This document shows, one piece after another, positions 43,799 to 58,500 of a DNA stretch of 64,000 nt; positions within the stretch are counted from its first letter, which is position 1, and every line of letters begins with the position of its first letter. Source of the DNA: Pictodentalium vernedei. Lineage: Eukaryota > Mollusca > Scaphopoda > Dentaliida > Dentaliidae. The position numbers and the translations under genes were made by a program. Location of the stretch: the NCBI GenBank assembly GCA_031216915.1, contig JAUFNR010000011.1, forward strand, positions 372,001 through 436,000, in the 5' to 3' direction. The notes beneath the pieces are model-generated. The model did no database searches. It had not been told where the DNA came from and saw only the letters and a list, made by a program, of their open reading frames with translations.

Positions 43799-46700
43799 TT
43801 ACCAACCAGCCTACGGTCAAACGCCTACCCACTCACCCTGATTGCCACACTGCCCTGCGAACAAGAAGGAACGTAGAGCGTAACGAACGGCGACGCATTA
43901 AACAAAAATCAAATCTTACCAGATTGGCTGATATAGCTAGCAAGCACACAACCGACCCGGTCGTTACAAGACCCACCACGCTATTGTCCACACGACGCGT
44001 GCATAGCCTGACTAAAGGAACTGTTCTACGCAACCTAAACCGTATACTTAGTACGAAACCAGCGTGACTAGGCCTTGGCGACCCTACCGACATTACCAAC
44101 CAGCCTACGGTCAAACGCCTACCCACACACCCTGATCGCCACACTGCCCAGCGAACCAGAAGGAACGTAGAGCGTAACGAACGGCGACGCATTAAACAAA
44201 AATCAAATCTTAACAGATTGGCTGATATAGCTAGCAAGCACACAACCGACCCGGTCGTTACAAGACCCACCACGCTATTGTCCACACGACACTTGCTTAG
44301 CCTGAGTAAAGGAACTGTTCTATGCAACCTAAACCGTATACTTAGTACGAAACCAGCGTGACTAGGCCTTGGCGACCATACCGACATTACCAACCAGCCT
44401 ACGGTCAAACGCCTACACACACACCCTGATCACCACACTGCCCGGCGAACCAGAAGGAACGTAGAGCGTAACGAACGGCGACGCATTAAACAAAAATCAA
44501 ATCTTACCAGATTGGCTGATATAGCTAGCAAGCACACAACCGACCCGGTCGTTACAAGACCCACCACGCTATTGTCCACACGACGCATGCATAGCCTGAA
44601 TAAAGGAACTGTTCTACGCAACCTAAACCATATACTTAGTACGAAATCAGCGTGACTAGGCCTTGGCGACCCTACCGACATTACCAACCAGCCAAGGTCA
44701 AACGCCTACCCACACACCCTGATCGCCACACTGCCCGGCGAACCAGAAGGAACGTAGAGCGTAACGAACGGCGACGCATTAAACAAAAATCAAATCTTAC
44801 CAGATTGGCTGATATAGCTAGCAAGCACACAACCGACCCGTTCGTTACAAGACCCACCACGCTATTGTCCACACGACGCATGCATCGCCTGGCTAAAGGA
44901 ACTGTTTTACGCAACCTAAACCGTATACTTAGTACGAAACCAGCGTGACTAGGCCTTGGCGACCCTACCGACATTACCAACCAGCCTACGGTCAAACGCC
45001 TACCCACACACCCTGATCGCCACACTGCCCGGCGAACCATAAGGAACGCAGAGCGTAACGAACGGCGACGCATTAAACAAAAATCAAATCTTACCAGATT
45101 GGCTGATATAGCTAGCAAGCACACAACCGACACGGTCGTTAGAAGACCCACCACGCTATTGTCCACACGACGCATGCATAGCCTGACTAAAGGAACTGTT
45201 CTACGCAACCTAAACCGTATACTTAGTACGAAACCAGCGTGACAAGGCCTTGGCGACCCTACCGACATTACCAACCAGCCTACGGTCAAATGCCTACACA
45301 CACACCCTGATCGCCACACTGCCCGGCGAACCAGAAGGAACGTAGAGCGTAACGAACGGCGTCGAATTAAACAAAAATCAAATCTTACCAGATTGGCTGA
45401 TATAGCTAGCAAGCACACAACCGACCCGGTCGTTACAAGACCCACCACGCTATTGTCCACACGACGCGTGCATAGCCTGACTAAAGGAACTGTTCTACGC
45501 AACCTAAACCGTATACTTAGTACGAAACCAGCGTGACTAGGCCTTGGGGACCCTACCGACATTACCAACCAGCCTACGGTCAAACGCCTCCCCACACACC
45601 CTGATCGCCACACTGCCCGGCAAACCAGAAGGAACGTAGAGCGTAACAAACGGCGACGTATTAAACAAAAATCAAATCTTACCAGATTGGCTGATATAGC
45701 TAGCAAGCACACAACCGACCCGTTCTTTACAAGACCCACCACGCTATTGTCCACACGACGCGTGCATCGCCTGACTAAAGGAACTGTTTTACGCAACCTA
45801 AACCGTATACTTAGTACGAAACCAGCGTGACTAGGCCTTGGCGACCCTACCGACATTACGAACCAGCCTACGGTATAACGCCTACCCACACACCCTGATC
45901 GCCACACTGCCTGGCGAACCAGAATGAACGCAGAGCGTAACGAACGGCGACGCATTAAACAAAAATCAAATCTTACCAAATTGGCTGATATAGCTAGCAA
46001 GCACACAACCGACCCGGTCGTTACAAGACCCACCACGCTATTGTCCACACGACGCGTGCGTAGCCTGACTAAAGGAACTGTTCTACGCAACCTAAACCGT
46101 ATACTTAGTACGAAACCAGAGTGACTAGGCCTTGGCGACCCTACCGACATTACCAACCAGCCTACGGTCAAACGCCTACCCACACACCCTGATCGCCACA
46201 CTGCCCGGCGAACCAGAAGGAACGTAGAGCGTAACGAACGGCGACGCATTAAACAAAAATCAAATCTTACCAGATTGGCTGATATAGCTAGCAAGCACAC
46301 AACCGACCCGGTCGTTACAGGACCCACCACGCTATTGTCCACACGACGCGTGCATAGCCTGACTAAAGGAACTGCTCTACGCAACCTAAACCATATACTT
46401 AGTACGAAACCAGCGTGACTAGGCCTTGGCGACCCTACCGACATTACCAACCATCCTACGATAAAACGCCTACCCACACACCCTGATCGCCACACTGCCC
46501 GGCAAACCAGAAGGAACGTAGAGCGTAACAAACGGCGACGTATTAAACAAAAATCAAATCTTACCAGATTGGCTGATATAGCTAGCAAGCACACAACCGA
46601 CCCAGTTGTTACAAGACCCACCACGCTATTGTCCACATGACGCGTGCATAGCTTGACTAAAGGAACTGTTCTACGCAACCTAAACCGTATACTTAGTACG

Positions 46701-49120
46701 AAACCAGCGTGACTAGGCCTTGGCGACCCTACCGACATTATCAACCAGCCTACGGTCAAACACCTACCCACACACCCTGATCGCCACACTGCTCGGCGAA
46801 CCAGAAGGAACGTAGAGCGTAACGAACGGTGACGCATTAAACAAAAATCAAATCTTACCAGATTGGCTGATATAGCTAGCAAGCACACAACCGACCCGTT
46901 CGTTACAAGACCCACCACGCTATTGTCTACACGATGCGTGCATCGCCTGACTAAAGGAACTGTTTTACGCAACCTAAACCGTATACTTAGTACGAAACCA
47001 GCGTGACTAGGCCTTGGCGACCCTACCGACATTACCAACCAGCCTACGGTCAAACCCCTACCCACACACCCTGATCGCCACACTGCCCGGCGAACCAGAA
47101 GGAACACAGAGCGTAACGAACGGCGACGCATTAAAGAAAAATCAAATCTTACCAGATTGGCTGATATAGCTAGCAAGCACACAACCGACACGGTCGTTAC
47201 AAGACCCACCACACTATTGTCCACACGACGCGTGCATAGCCTGACTAAAGGAACTGTTCTACGCAACCTAAACCATGTACTTAGTACGAAACCAGCGTGA
47301 CAAGGCCTTGGCGACCCTACCGACATTACCAACCAGCCTACGGTCAAACGCCTACCCACACACCCTGATCGCCACACTGCCCGGCGAACCAGAAGGAACG
47401 TAGAGCGTAACGAACGGCGTCGAATTAAACAAAAATCAAATCTTACCAGATTGGCTGATATAGCTAGCAAGCACACAACCGACCCGGTCGTTACAAGAGC
47501 CACCACGCTATTGTCCACACGACGCGTGCATAGCCTGACTAAAGGAACTGTTCTACGCAAACAAAACCGTATACTTAGTACGAAACCAGCGTGACTAGGC
47601 CTTGGCGACCCTACCGACATTACCAACCAGCCTACGGTCAAACGCCTCCCCACACACCCTGATCGCCACACTGCCCGGCGAACCAGAAGGAACGTAGAGC
47701 GTAATGAACGGCGACGCATTAAACAAAAATCAAATCTTACCAGATTGGCTGATATAGCTAGTAAGCACACAACCGACCCGGTTGTTACAAGACCCACCAC
47801 GCTATTGTCCACATGACGCGTGCATAGCCTGACTAAAGGAACTGCTCTACGCAACCTAAACCATATACTTAGTACGACACCAGCGTGACTAGGCCTTGGC
47901 GACCCTACCGACATTACCAACCATCCTACGATCAAACGCCTACCCACAAACCCTGATCGCCACACTGCCCGGCAAACCAGAAGGAACGTAGAGCGTAACA
48001 AACGGCGACGTATTAAACAAAAATAAAATCTTACCAGATTGGCTGATATAGCTAGCAAGCACACAACCGACCCGTTCGTTACAAGACCCACCACGCTATT
48101 GTCCACACGACGCGTACATAGCCTGACTAAAGGAACTGTTCTACGCAACCTAAAAAATATACTTAGTACGAAACCAGCGTGACTAGCCCTTGGCGACCCT
48201 ACCAACATTACCAACCAGCCTACGGTCAAACGCCTACCCACACACCCTGATAGCCACACTGCCCGGCGAACCAGAAAGAACGTAGAGCGTAACGAACGGC
48301 GACGCATTAAACAAAAAGCAAATCTTACCAGATTGGCTGATATACCTAGCAAGCACACAACCGACCCGATCGTTACAAGACCCACCACGCTATTGTCCAC
48401 ACGACGCGTGCATAGCCTGACTGAAGGAACTGTTCTTCACAACCTAAACCGTATACTTAGGACGAAACCAACGTGACTAGGCCTTGGCGACCCTACCGAC
48501 ATTACCAACCAGCCTACGGTCAAACGCCTACCCACACACCCTGATCGCCACACAGCCCGGCGAACCAAAAGGAAAGTAGAGCGTAACGAACGGCGACGCA
48601 TTAAACAAAAATAAAATCTTACCAGATTGGCTGATATAGCCAGTAAGCACACAACCGACCCGGTCGTTACAAGACCCACCACGCTATTGTCCACACGACG
48701 TGTGCATAGCCTGACTAAAGGAACTGTTCTACGCAACCTAAACCGTATACTTAGTACGAAACCAGCGTGACTAGGCCTTAGCGACCCAACCGACATTACC
48801 AACCAGCCTACGGTCAAACGCCTACCCACACACCCTGATCGCCACACTGCCCGGCGAACCAGAAGGAACGTAGAGCGTAACGAACGGCGTCGAATTTAAC
48901 AAAAATCAAATCTTACCAGATTGGCTGATATAGCTAGCAAGCACACAACCGACCCGGTCGTTACAAGACCCACCACGCTATTGTCCACACGACGCGTGCA
49001 TAGCCTGACTAAAGGAACTGTTCCACGCAACCTAAACCGTATACTTAGTACGAAACCAGCGTGACTAGGCCTTGGCGACCCTACCGACATTACCAACCAA
49101 CCTACGGTCAAACGCCTCCC

Positions 49121-52100
49121 CACACACCCTGATCGCCACACTGCCCGGCGAACCAGAAGGAACGTAGAGCGTAACGAACGGCGACGCATTAAACAAAAAT
49201 CAAATCTTACCAGATTGGCTGATATAGCTAGCAAGCACACAACCGACCCGGTTGTTACAAGACCCACCACGCTATTGTCCACAAGACGCGTGCATAGCCT
49301 GACTAAAGGAACTGTTCTACGCAACCTAAACCGCATACTTAGTACGAAACCAGCGTGACTAGGCCTTGGCGACCCTACCGACATTACCAACCAGCCTACG
49401 GTCAAACGCCTACCCACACACGCTGATCGCCACACTGCCCGGCGAACCAGAAGGAACGTAGAGCGTAACGAACTGCGACACATTAAACAAAAATAAAATC
49501 TTACCAGATTGGCTGATATAGCTAGCGAGCACACAACCGACCCGGTCGTTACAAGACCCACCACGCTATTGTCCACAAGACGCGTGCATAGCCTGACTAA
49601 AGGAACTGTTCTACGCAACCTAAACCGTATACTTAGTATGAAACCAGCGTGACTAGGCCTTGGCGACCCTACCCACATTACCAACCAGCCTACGGTCAAA
49701 CGCCTACCCAAACACCCTGATCGCCACACTGCCCGGCGAACCAGAAGGAACGTAGAGCGTAACGAACAGCGACGCATTAAACAAAAAACACATCTTACCA
49801 GATTGGCTGATATAGCTAGCAAGCACACAACCGACCCGGTCGTTACAAGACCCACCACACTATTGTCCACACGCCACGTGTATAGCCTGACTAAAGGAAC
49901 CGTTCTACGCAACCCAAACCGTATACTTAGTACGAAACCAGCGTGACTAGGCCTTGGCGACCCTACCGACATTACCAACCAGCCTACGGTCAAACGCCTC
50001 CCCACACACCCTGATCGCTACACTGCCCGGCGAACCAGAAAGAACGTACAGCGTAACGAACGGCGACGCATTAAACAAAAATCAAATCTTACCAGATTGG
50101 CTGATATAGCTAGCAAGCACACAACCGACCCGGTCATCACAAGACCCACCACGCTATTGTCCACACGGCGCGTGCATAGCCTGACTAAAGGAACAGTTCT
50201 ACGCAACCTAAACCGTATACTTAGTACGAAACCAGCGCGACTAAGCCTTGGCGACCCTACCGACATTACCAACCAGCCTACGCTCAAATGCCTACCCACA
50301 CACCCTGATCGCCACACTGCCCGGCAAACCAGAAGGAACGTAGAGCGTAACGAACGGCGGCGCATTAAACAAAAATCAAATCTTACCAGATTGGCTGATA
50401 TAGCTAGCAAGCACACAACCGACCTGGTCGTTACAAGACCCACCACGCTATTGTCCAGACGACGCGTGAATAGCCTGACTAAAGGAACTGTTCTACGCAA
50501 CCTAAACTGTATACTTAGTACGAAACCAGCTTGACTAGGCCTTGGCGACCCTACCGACATTACCAACCAGCCTAGGTCAAACGCCTACCCACACACCCTG
50601 ATTGCCACACTGCCCGGCGAACCAGAAGGAACGTAGAGCGTAACGAACGGCGACGCATTAAACAAAAATCAAATCTTACCAGATTGGCTGATATAGCTAG
50701 CAAGCACACAATCAACCCGGTCGTTACAAGACCCACCACGCTATTGTCCACACGACGCGTGCATAGCCTGACTAAAGGAACTGTTCTACGCAACCTAAAC
50801 CGTATACTTAGTAAGAAACCAGCGTGACTAGGCCTTGGCGACCCTACAAACATTACCAACCAGCCTACGGTCAAACGCCTACCCACACACCCTGATCGCC
50901 ACACTGCCCGGCGAACCAGAAGGAACGTAGAGCGCAACGAACGGCGACGCATTAAATAAAAATCAAATCTTACCAGATTGGCTGATATAGCTAGCAAGCA
51001 CACAACCGAAACGGTCGTTACAAGACCCACCATGCAATTGTCCACACGACGCGTGCATAGCCTGACTAAAGGAACTGTTCTACGCAACTTAAACCGTATA
51101 CTTAGTACGAAACCAGCGTGACTATGCCCTGGCGACCCTACCGACATTACCAACCAGCCTACGGTCAAACGCCTACCCACACACCCTCATCGCCACACTG
51201 CCCGGCGAACCAGAAGGAACATAGAGCGTAACGAATGGCGTCGAATTAAACAAAAATCAAATCTTACCAGATTGGCTGATATAGCTAGCAAGCACACAAC
51301 CGACCCGGTCGTTACAAGACCCACCACGCTATTGTCCACACGACGCGTGCATAGCCTGACTAAAGGAACTGTTCTACGCAACCTAAACCGTATACTTAGT
51401 ACGAAACCAGCATGATTAGGCCATGGCGACCCTACCGACATTACCAACCAGCCTACGGTCAAACGCCTACCCACACACCCTGATCGCCACACTGCCCGGC
51501 GAACCAGAAGGAACGTAGAGCGTAACGAACGGCGACGCATTAAACAAAAATCAAATCTTACCAGATTGGCTGATATAGCTAGCAAGCACACAACCGACCC
51601 GGTTGTTACAAGACCCACCACGCTATTGTCCACAAGACGCGTGCATAGCCTGACTAAAGGAACTGTTCTACGCAACCTAAACCGCATACTTAGTACGAAA
51701 CCAGCGTGACTAGGCCTTGGCGACCCTACCGACATTACCAACCAGCCTACGGTCAAACGCCTACCCACACACGCTGATCGCCACACTGCCCGGCGAACCA
51801 GAAGGAACGTAGAGCGTAACGAACTGCGACACATTAAACAAAAATAAAATCTTACCAGATTGGCTGATATAGCTAGCGAGCACACAACCGACCCGGTCGT
51901 TACAAGACCCACCACGCTATTGTCCACAAGACGCGTGCATAGCCTGACTAAAGGAACTGTTCTACGCAACCTAAACCGTATACTTAGTATGAAACCAGCG
52001 TGACTAGGCCTTGGCGACCCTACCCACATTACCAACCAGCCTACGGTCAAACGCCTACCCAAACACCCTGATCGCCACACTGCCCGGCGAACCAGAAGGA

Positions 52101-53822
52101 ACGTAGAGCGTAACGAACAGCGACGCATTAAACAAAAAACACATCTTACCAGATTGGCTGATATAGCTAGCAAGCACACAACCGACCCGGTCGTTACAAG
52201 ACCCACCACACTATTGTCCACACGACACGTGTATAGCCTGACTAAAGGAACCGTTCTACGCAACCCAAACCGTATACTTAGTACGAAACCAGCGTGACTA
52301 GGCCTTGGCGACCCTACCGACATTACCAACCAGCCTACGGTCAAACGCCTCCCCACACACCCTGATCGCTACACTGCCCGGCGAACCAGAAAGAACGTAC
52401 AGCGTAACGAACGGCGACGCATTAAACAAAAATCAAATCTTACCAGATTGGCTGATATAGCTAGCAAGCACACAACCGACCCGGTCATCACAAGACCCAC
52501 CACGCTATTGTCCACACGGCGCGTGCATAGCCTGACTAAAGGAACAGTTCTACGCAACCTAAACCGTATACTTAGTACGAAACCAGCGCGACTAAGCCTT
52601 GGCGACCCTACCGACATTACCAACCAGCCTACGCTCAAATGCCTACCCACACACCCTGATCGCCACACTGCCCGGCAAACCAGAAGGAACGTAGAGCGTA
52701 ACGAACGGCGGCGCATTAAACAAAAATCAAATCTTACCAGATTGGCTGATATAGCTAGCAAGCACACAACCGACCTGGTCGTTACAAGACCCACCACGCT
52801 ATTGTCCAGACGACGCGTGAATAGCCTGACTAAAGGAACTGTTCTACGCAACCTAAACCGTATACTTAGTACGAAACCAGCTTGACTAGGCCTTGGCGAC
52901 CCTACCGACATTACCAACCAGCCTAGGTCAAACGCCTACCCACACACCCTGATTGCCACACTGCCCGGCGAACCAGAAGGAACGTAGAGCGTAACGAACG
53001 GCGACGCATTAAACAAAAATCAAATCTTACCAGATTGGCTGATATAGCTAGCAAGCACACAATCAACCCGGTCGTTACAAGACCCACCACGCTATTGTCC
53101 ACACGACGCGTGCATAGCCTGACTAAAGGAACTGTTCTACGCAACCTAAACCGTATACTTAGTAAGAAACCAGCGTGACTAGGCCTTGGCGACCCTACAA
53201 ACATTACCAACCAGCCTACGGTCAAACGCCTACCCACACACCCTGATCGCCACACTGCCCGGCGAACCAGAAGGAACGTAGAGCGCAACGAACGGCGACG
53301 CATTAAATAAAAATCAAATCTTACCAGATTGGCTGATATAGCTAGCAAGCACACAACCGAAACGGTCGTTACAAGACCCACCATGCAATTGTCCACACGA
53401 CGCGTGCATAGCCTGACTAAAGGAACTGTTCTACGCAACTTAAACCGTATACTTAGTACGAAACCAGCGTGACTATGCCCTGGCGACCCTACCGACATTA
53501 CCAACCAGCCTACGGTCAAACGCCTACCCACACACCCTCATCGCCACACTGCCCGGCGAACCAGAAGGAACATAGAGCGTAACGAATGGCGTCGAATTAA
53601 ACAAAAATCAAATCTTACCAGATTGGCTGATATAGCTAGCAAGCACACAACCGACCCGGTCGTTACAAGACCCACCACGCTATTGTCCACACGACGCGTG
53701 CATAGCCTGACTAAAGGAACTGTTCTACGCAACCTAAACCGTATACTTAGTACGAAACCAGCATGATTAGGCCATGGCGACCCTACCGACATTACCAACC
53801 AGCCTACGGTCAAACGCCTACC
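49121..53822. repeat. 8-monomer tandem duplication in H6
   Basis: A 2351-bp period (eight monomers minus one deletion) links about 49121-51471 to 51472-53822. The actgcgacac variant is at 49472 and 51823, the gatcgctac variant at about 50016 and 52367, and the gcctaggtc deletion at 50570 and 52921. The copies look almost identical. H4, otherwise a near twin, has the segment once. Confidence 0.85.
51471..51533. other. Chimeric monomer, exchange point in H6
   Basis: The sequence follows the type that ends gattaggccatgg and begins ccagcctacgg with gcctaccc. From 51534 (ggcgacg instead of ggcaacg) and gacccggttgttac it follows the type at about 49093. This is the seam of the 8-monomer duplication. 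Confidence 0.8.
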
Positions 53823-55555
53823 CACACACCCTGATCGCCACACTGCCCGGCGAACCAGAAGGAACGTAGAGCGTAACGAACGGCAACGCATTAAACAAAA
53901 ATCAAATCTTACCAGATTGGCTGATATAGCTAGCAAGCACACAACCGACCCGGTCGTTACAAGACCGACCACGCTATTGTCCACACGATGCGTGGATAGC
54001 CTGACTAAAGGAACTGTTCTACGCAACCTAAACCGTATACTTAGTACGAAACCAGCGTGACTAGGCCTTGGCGACCCTACCGACATTACGAACCAGCCTA
54101 CGGTCAAACGCCTACCCACACATCCTGATCGCCACACTGCCCGGCGAACCAGAAGGAACGTAGAGCGTAACGAACGGCGACGCATTAAACAAAAATCAAA
54201 TCTTACCAGATTGGCTGATATAGCTAGCAAGCACACAACCGACCCGGTCGTTACAAGACCCACCACGCTATTGTCCACACGACGCGTGCATAGCCCGACT
54301 AAAGGAACTGTTCTACGCAACCTAAACCGTATACTTAGTAAGAAACCAGCGTGACTAGGCCTTGGCGACCCTACCCACATTACCAACCAGCCTACGGTCA
54401 AACGCCTACCCACACACCCTGATCGCCACACTGCCCGGCGAACCAGAAGGAACGTAGAGCGTAACGAACGGCGACGCATTAAACAAAAATCAAATCTTAC
54501 CAGATTGGCTGATATAGCTAGCAAGCACACAACCGACCCGGTCGTTACAAGACCCACCACGCTATTGTCCACACGACGCGTGCATAGCCTGACTAAAGGA
54601 ACTGTTCTACGCAACCTAAACCATATACTTAGTACGAAACCAGCATGACTAGGCCTTGGCGACCCTACCCACATTACCAACCAGCCTACGGTCAAACGCC
54701 TACCCACACACCCTGATCGCCACACTGCCAGGCGAACCAGAAGGAATGTAGAGCGTAACGAACGGCGACGCATTAAACAAAAATCAAATCTTACCAGATT
54801 GGCTGATATAGCAAGCAAGCACACAACCGACCCGGTCGTTACAAGACCCACCACGGTATTGTCCACACGACGCGTGCATAGCCTGACTAAAGGAACTGTT
54901 CTATGCAACCTAAACCGTATACTTAGTAAGAAACCAGCGTGACTAGGCCTTGGCGACGCTACCGACATTACCAACCAGCCTACGGTCAAACGCCTACCCA
55001 CACACCCTGATCGCCACACTGCCCGGCGAACCAGAAGGAACGTAGAGCGTAATGAACGGCGATGCATTAAACAAAAATCAAATATTACCAGATTGGCTGA
55101 TATAGCTAGCAAGAACATAACCGACCCGGTCGTTACAAGACCCACCACGCTATTGTCCACACAACGCGTGCATAACCCGACTAAAGGAACTGTTCTACGC
55201 AACCTAAACCATATACTTAGTATGAAACCAGCGTGACTAGGCCTTGGCAACCCTACCGACATTACCAACCAGCCTACGGTCAAACGCCTACCCACACACC
55301 CTGATCGCCACACTGCCCGGCGAACCAGAAGGAACATAGAGCGTAACGAACGGCGACGCATTAAACAAAAATCAAATCTTACCAGATTGGCTGATATAGC
55401 TAGCAAGCACACAACCGACCCGGTCGTTACAAGACCCACCACGTTATTGTCCACACGACGCGTGCATAGCCTGACTAAAGGAACTGTTCTACGCAACCTA
55501 AACCGTATACTTAGTACGAAACCAGCGTGACTAGGCCTTGGCGACCCTACCGACA

Positions 55556-58500
55556 TTACCAACCAGCCTACGGTCAAACGCCTACCCACTCACCCTGATT
55601 GCCACACTGCCCTGCGAACAAGAAGGAACGTAGAGCGTAACGAACGGCGACGCATTAAACAAAAATCAAATCTTACCAGATTGGCTGATATAGCTAGCAA
55701 GCACACAACCGACCCGGTCGTTACAAGACCCACCACGCTATTGTCCACACGACGCGTGCATAGCCTGACTAAAGGAACTGTTCTACGCAACCTAAACCGT
55801 ATACTTAGTACGAAACCAGCGTGACTAGGCCTTGGCGACCCTACCGACATTACCAACCAGCCTACGGTCAAACGCCTACCCACACACCCTGATCGCCACA
55901 CTGCCCGGCGAACCAGAAGGAACGTAGAGCGTAACGAACGGCGACGCATTAAACAAAAATCAAATCTTAACAGATTGGCTGATATAGCTAGCAAGCACAC
56001 AACCGACCCGGTCGTTACAAGACCCACCACGCTATTGTCCACACGACACTTGCTTAGCCTGAGTAAAGGAACTGTTCTATGCAACCTAAACCGTATACTT
56101 AGTACGAAACCAGCGTGACTAGGCCTTGGCGACCATACCGACATTACCAACCAGCCTACGGTCAAACGCCTACACACACACCCTGATCACCACACTGCCC
56201 GGCGAACCAGAAGGAACGTAGAGCGTAACGAACGGCGACGCATTAAACAAAAATCAAATCTTACCAGATTGGCTGATATAGCTAGCAAGCACACAACCGA
56301 CCCGGTCGTTACAAGACCCACCACGCTATTGTCCACACGACGCGTGCATAGCCTGAATAAAGGAACTGTTCTACGCAACCTAAACCATATACTTAGTACG
56401 AAATCAGCGTGACTAGGCCTTGGCGACCCTACCGACATTACCAACCAGCCAAGGTCAAACGCCTACCCACACACCCTGATCGCCACACTGCCCGGCGAAC
56501 CAGAAGGAACGTAGAGCGTAACGAACGGCGACGCATTAAACAAAAATCAAATCTTACCAGATTGGCTGATATAGCTAGCAAGCACACAACCGACCCGTTC
56601 GTTACAAGACCCACCACGCTATTGTCCACACGACGCATGCATCGCCTGACTAAAGGAACTGTTTTACGCAACCTAAACCGTATACTTAGTACGAAACCAG
56701 CGTGACTAGGCCTTGGCGACCCTACCGACATTACCAACCAGCCTACGGTCAAACGCCTACCCACACACCCTGATCGCCACACTGCCCGGCGAACCATAAG
56801 GAACGCAGAGCGTAACGAACGGCGACGCATTAAACAAAAATCAAATCTTACCAGATTGGCTGATATAGCTAGCAAGCACACAACCGACACGGTCGTTAGA
56901 AGACCCACCACGCTATTGTCCACACGACGCATGCATAGCCTGACTAAAGGAACTGTTCTACGCAACCTAAACCGTATACTTAGTACGAAACCAGCGTGAC
57001 AAGGCCTTGGCGACCCTACCGACATTACCAACCAGCCTACGGTCAAATGCCTACCCACACACCCTGATCGCCACACTGCCCGGCGAACCAGAAGGAACGT
57101 AGAGCGTAACGAACGGCGTCGAATTAAACAAAAATCAAATCTTACCAGATTGGCTGATATAGCTAGCAAGCACACAACCGACCCGGTCGTTACAAGACCC
57201 ACCACGCTATTGTCCACACGACGCGTGCATAGCCTGACTAAAGGAACTGTTCTACGCAACCTAAACCGTATACTTAGTACGAAACCAGCGTGACTAGGCC
57301 TTGGCGACCCTACCGACATTACCAACCAGCCTACGGTCAAACGCCTCCCCACACACCCTGATCGCCACACTGCCCGGCGAACCAGAAGGAACGTAGAGCG
57401 TAACGAACGGCGACGCATTAAACAAAAATCAAATCTTACCAGATTGGCTGATATAGCTAGCCAGCACACAACCGACCCGGTCGTTACAAGACCCACCACG
57501 CTATTGTCCACAAGACGCGTGCATAGCCTGACTAAAGGAACTGTTCTACGCAACCTAAACCGTATACTTAGTACGACACCAGCGTGACTAGGCCTTGGCG
57601 ACCCTACCCACATTACCAACCAGCCTACGGTCAAACGCCTACCCACACACCCTGATCGCCACACTGCCCAGCGAACCAGAAGGAACGTAGAGCGTAACGA
57701 ACGGCGACGCATTAAACAAAAATCAAATCTTACCAGATTGGCTGATAAAGCTAGCAAGCACACAACCGACCCGGTCGTTACAAGACCCACCACGCTATTG
57801 TCCACACGACACGTGTATAGCCTGACTAAAGGAACTGTTCTACGCAACCCAAACCGTATACTTAGTACGAAACCAGCGTGACTAGGCCTTGGCGACCCTA
57901 CTGACATTACCAACCAGCCTACGGTCAAACGCCTCCCCACACACCCTGATCGCCACACTGCCCGGCGAACCAGAAAGAACATACAGCGTAACGAACGGCG
58001 ACGCATTAAACAAAAATCAAATCTTACCAGATTGGCTGATATAGCTAGCAAGCACACAACCGACCCGGTCGTTACAAGACCCACCACGCTATTGTCCACA
58101 CGACGCGTGCATAGCCTGACTAAAGGAACAGTTCTACGCAACCTAAGCCGTATACTTAGTACGAAACCAGCGTGACTAGGCCTTGGCGACCCTACCGACA
58201 TTACCAACCAGCCTACGGTCAAACGCCTACCCACACACCCTGATCGCCACACTGCCCGGCAAACCAGAAAGAACGTAGAGCGTAACGAACGGCGGCGCAT
58301 TAAACAAAAATCAAATCTTACCAGATTGGCTGATATAGCTAGCATGCACACAACCGACCTGGTCGTTACAAGACCCACCACGCTATTGTCCAGACGACGC
58401 GCGCATAGCCTGACTAAAGGAACTGTTCTACGCAACCTAAACCGTATACTTAGTACGAAACCAGCTTGACTAGGCCTTGGCGACCCTACCGACATTACCA

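Larger units (their letters stand above)
41436..45549. repeat. 7-monomer tandem duplication across H4/H5/H6
   Basis: A 2057-bp period links about 41436-43492 to 43493-45549. For example, ggggaccc occurs at 43491 and 45548, and the agccaaggtc deletion at 42634 and 44691. The copies are close to identical, which makes this one of the more recent events in the window. Confidence 0.8.
43799..55555. repeat. HOR unit H6 (40 monomers)
   Basis: 11757 bp, 40 periods minus three deletions (44691, 50570, 52921). It equals H4 plus an extra 8-monomer block: the segment at about 49121-51471 is repeated at 51472-53822 with a period of 2351 bp, and the seam is at 51471-51533. Its nearest relative is H4. It is the longest unit in the window. 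Confidence 0.85.
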
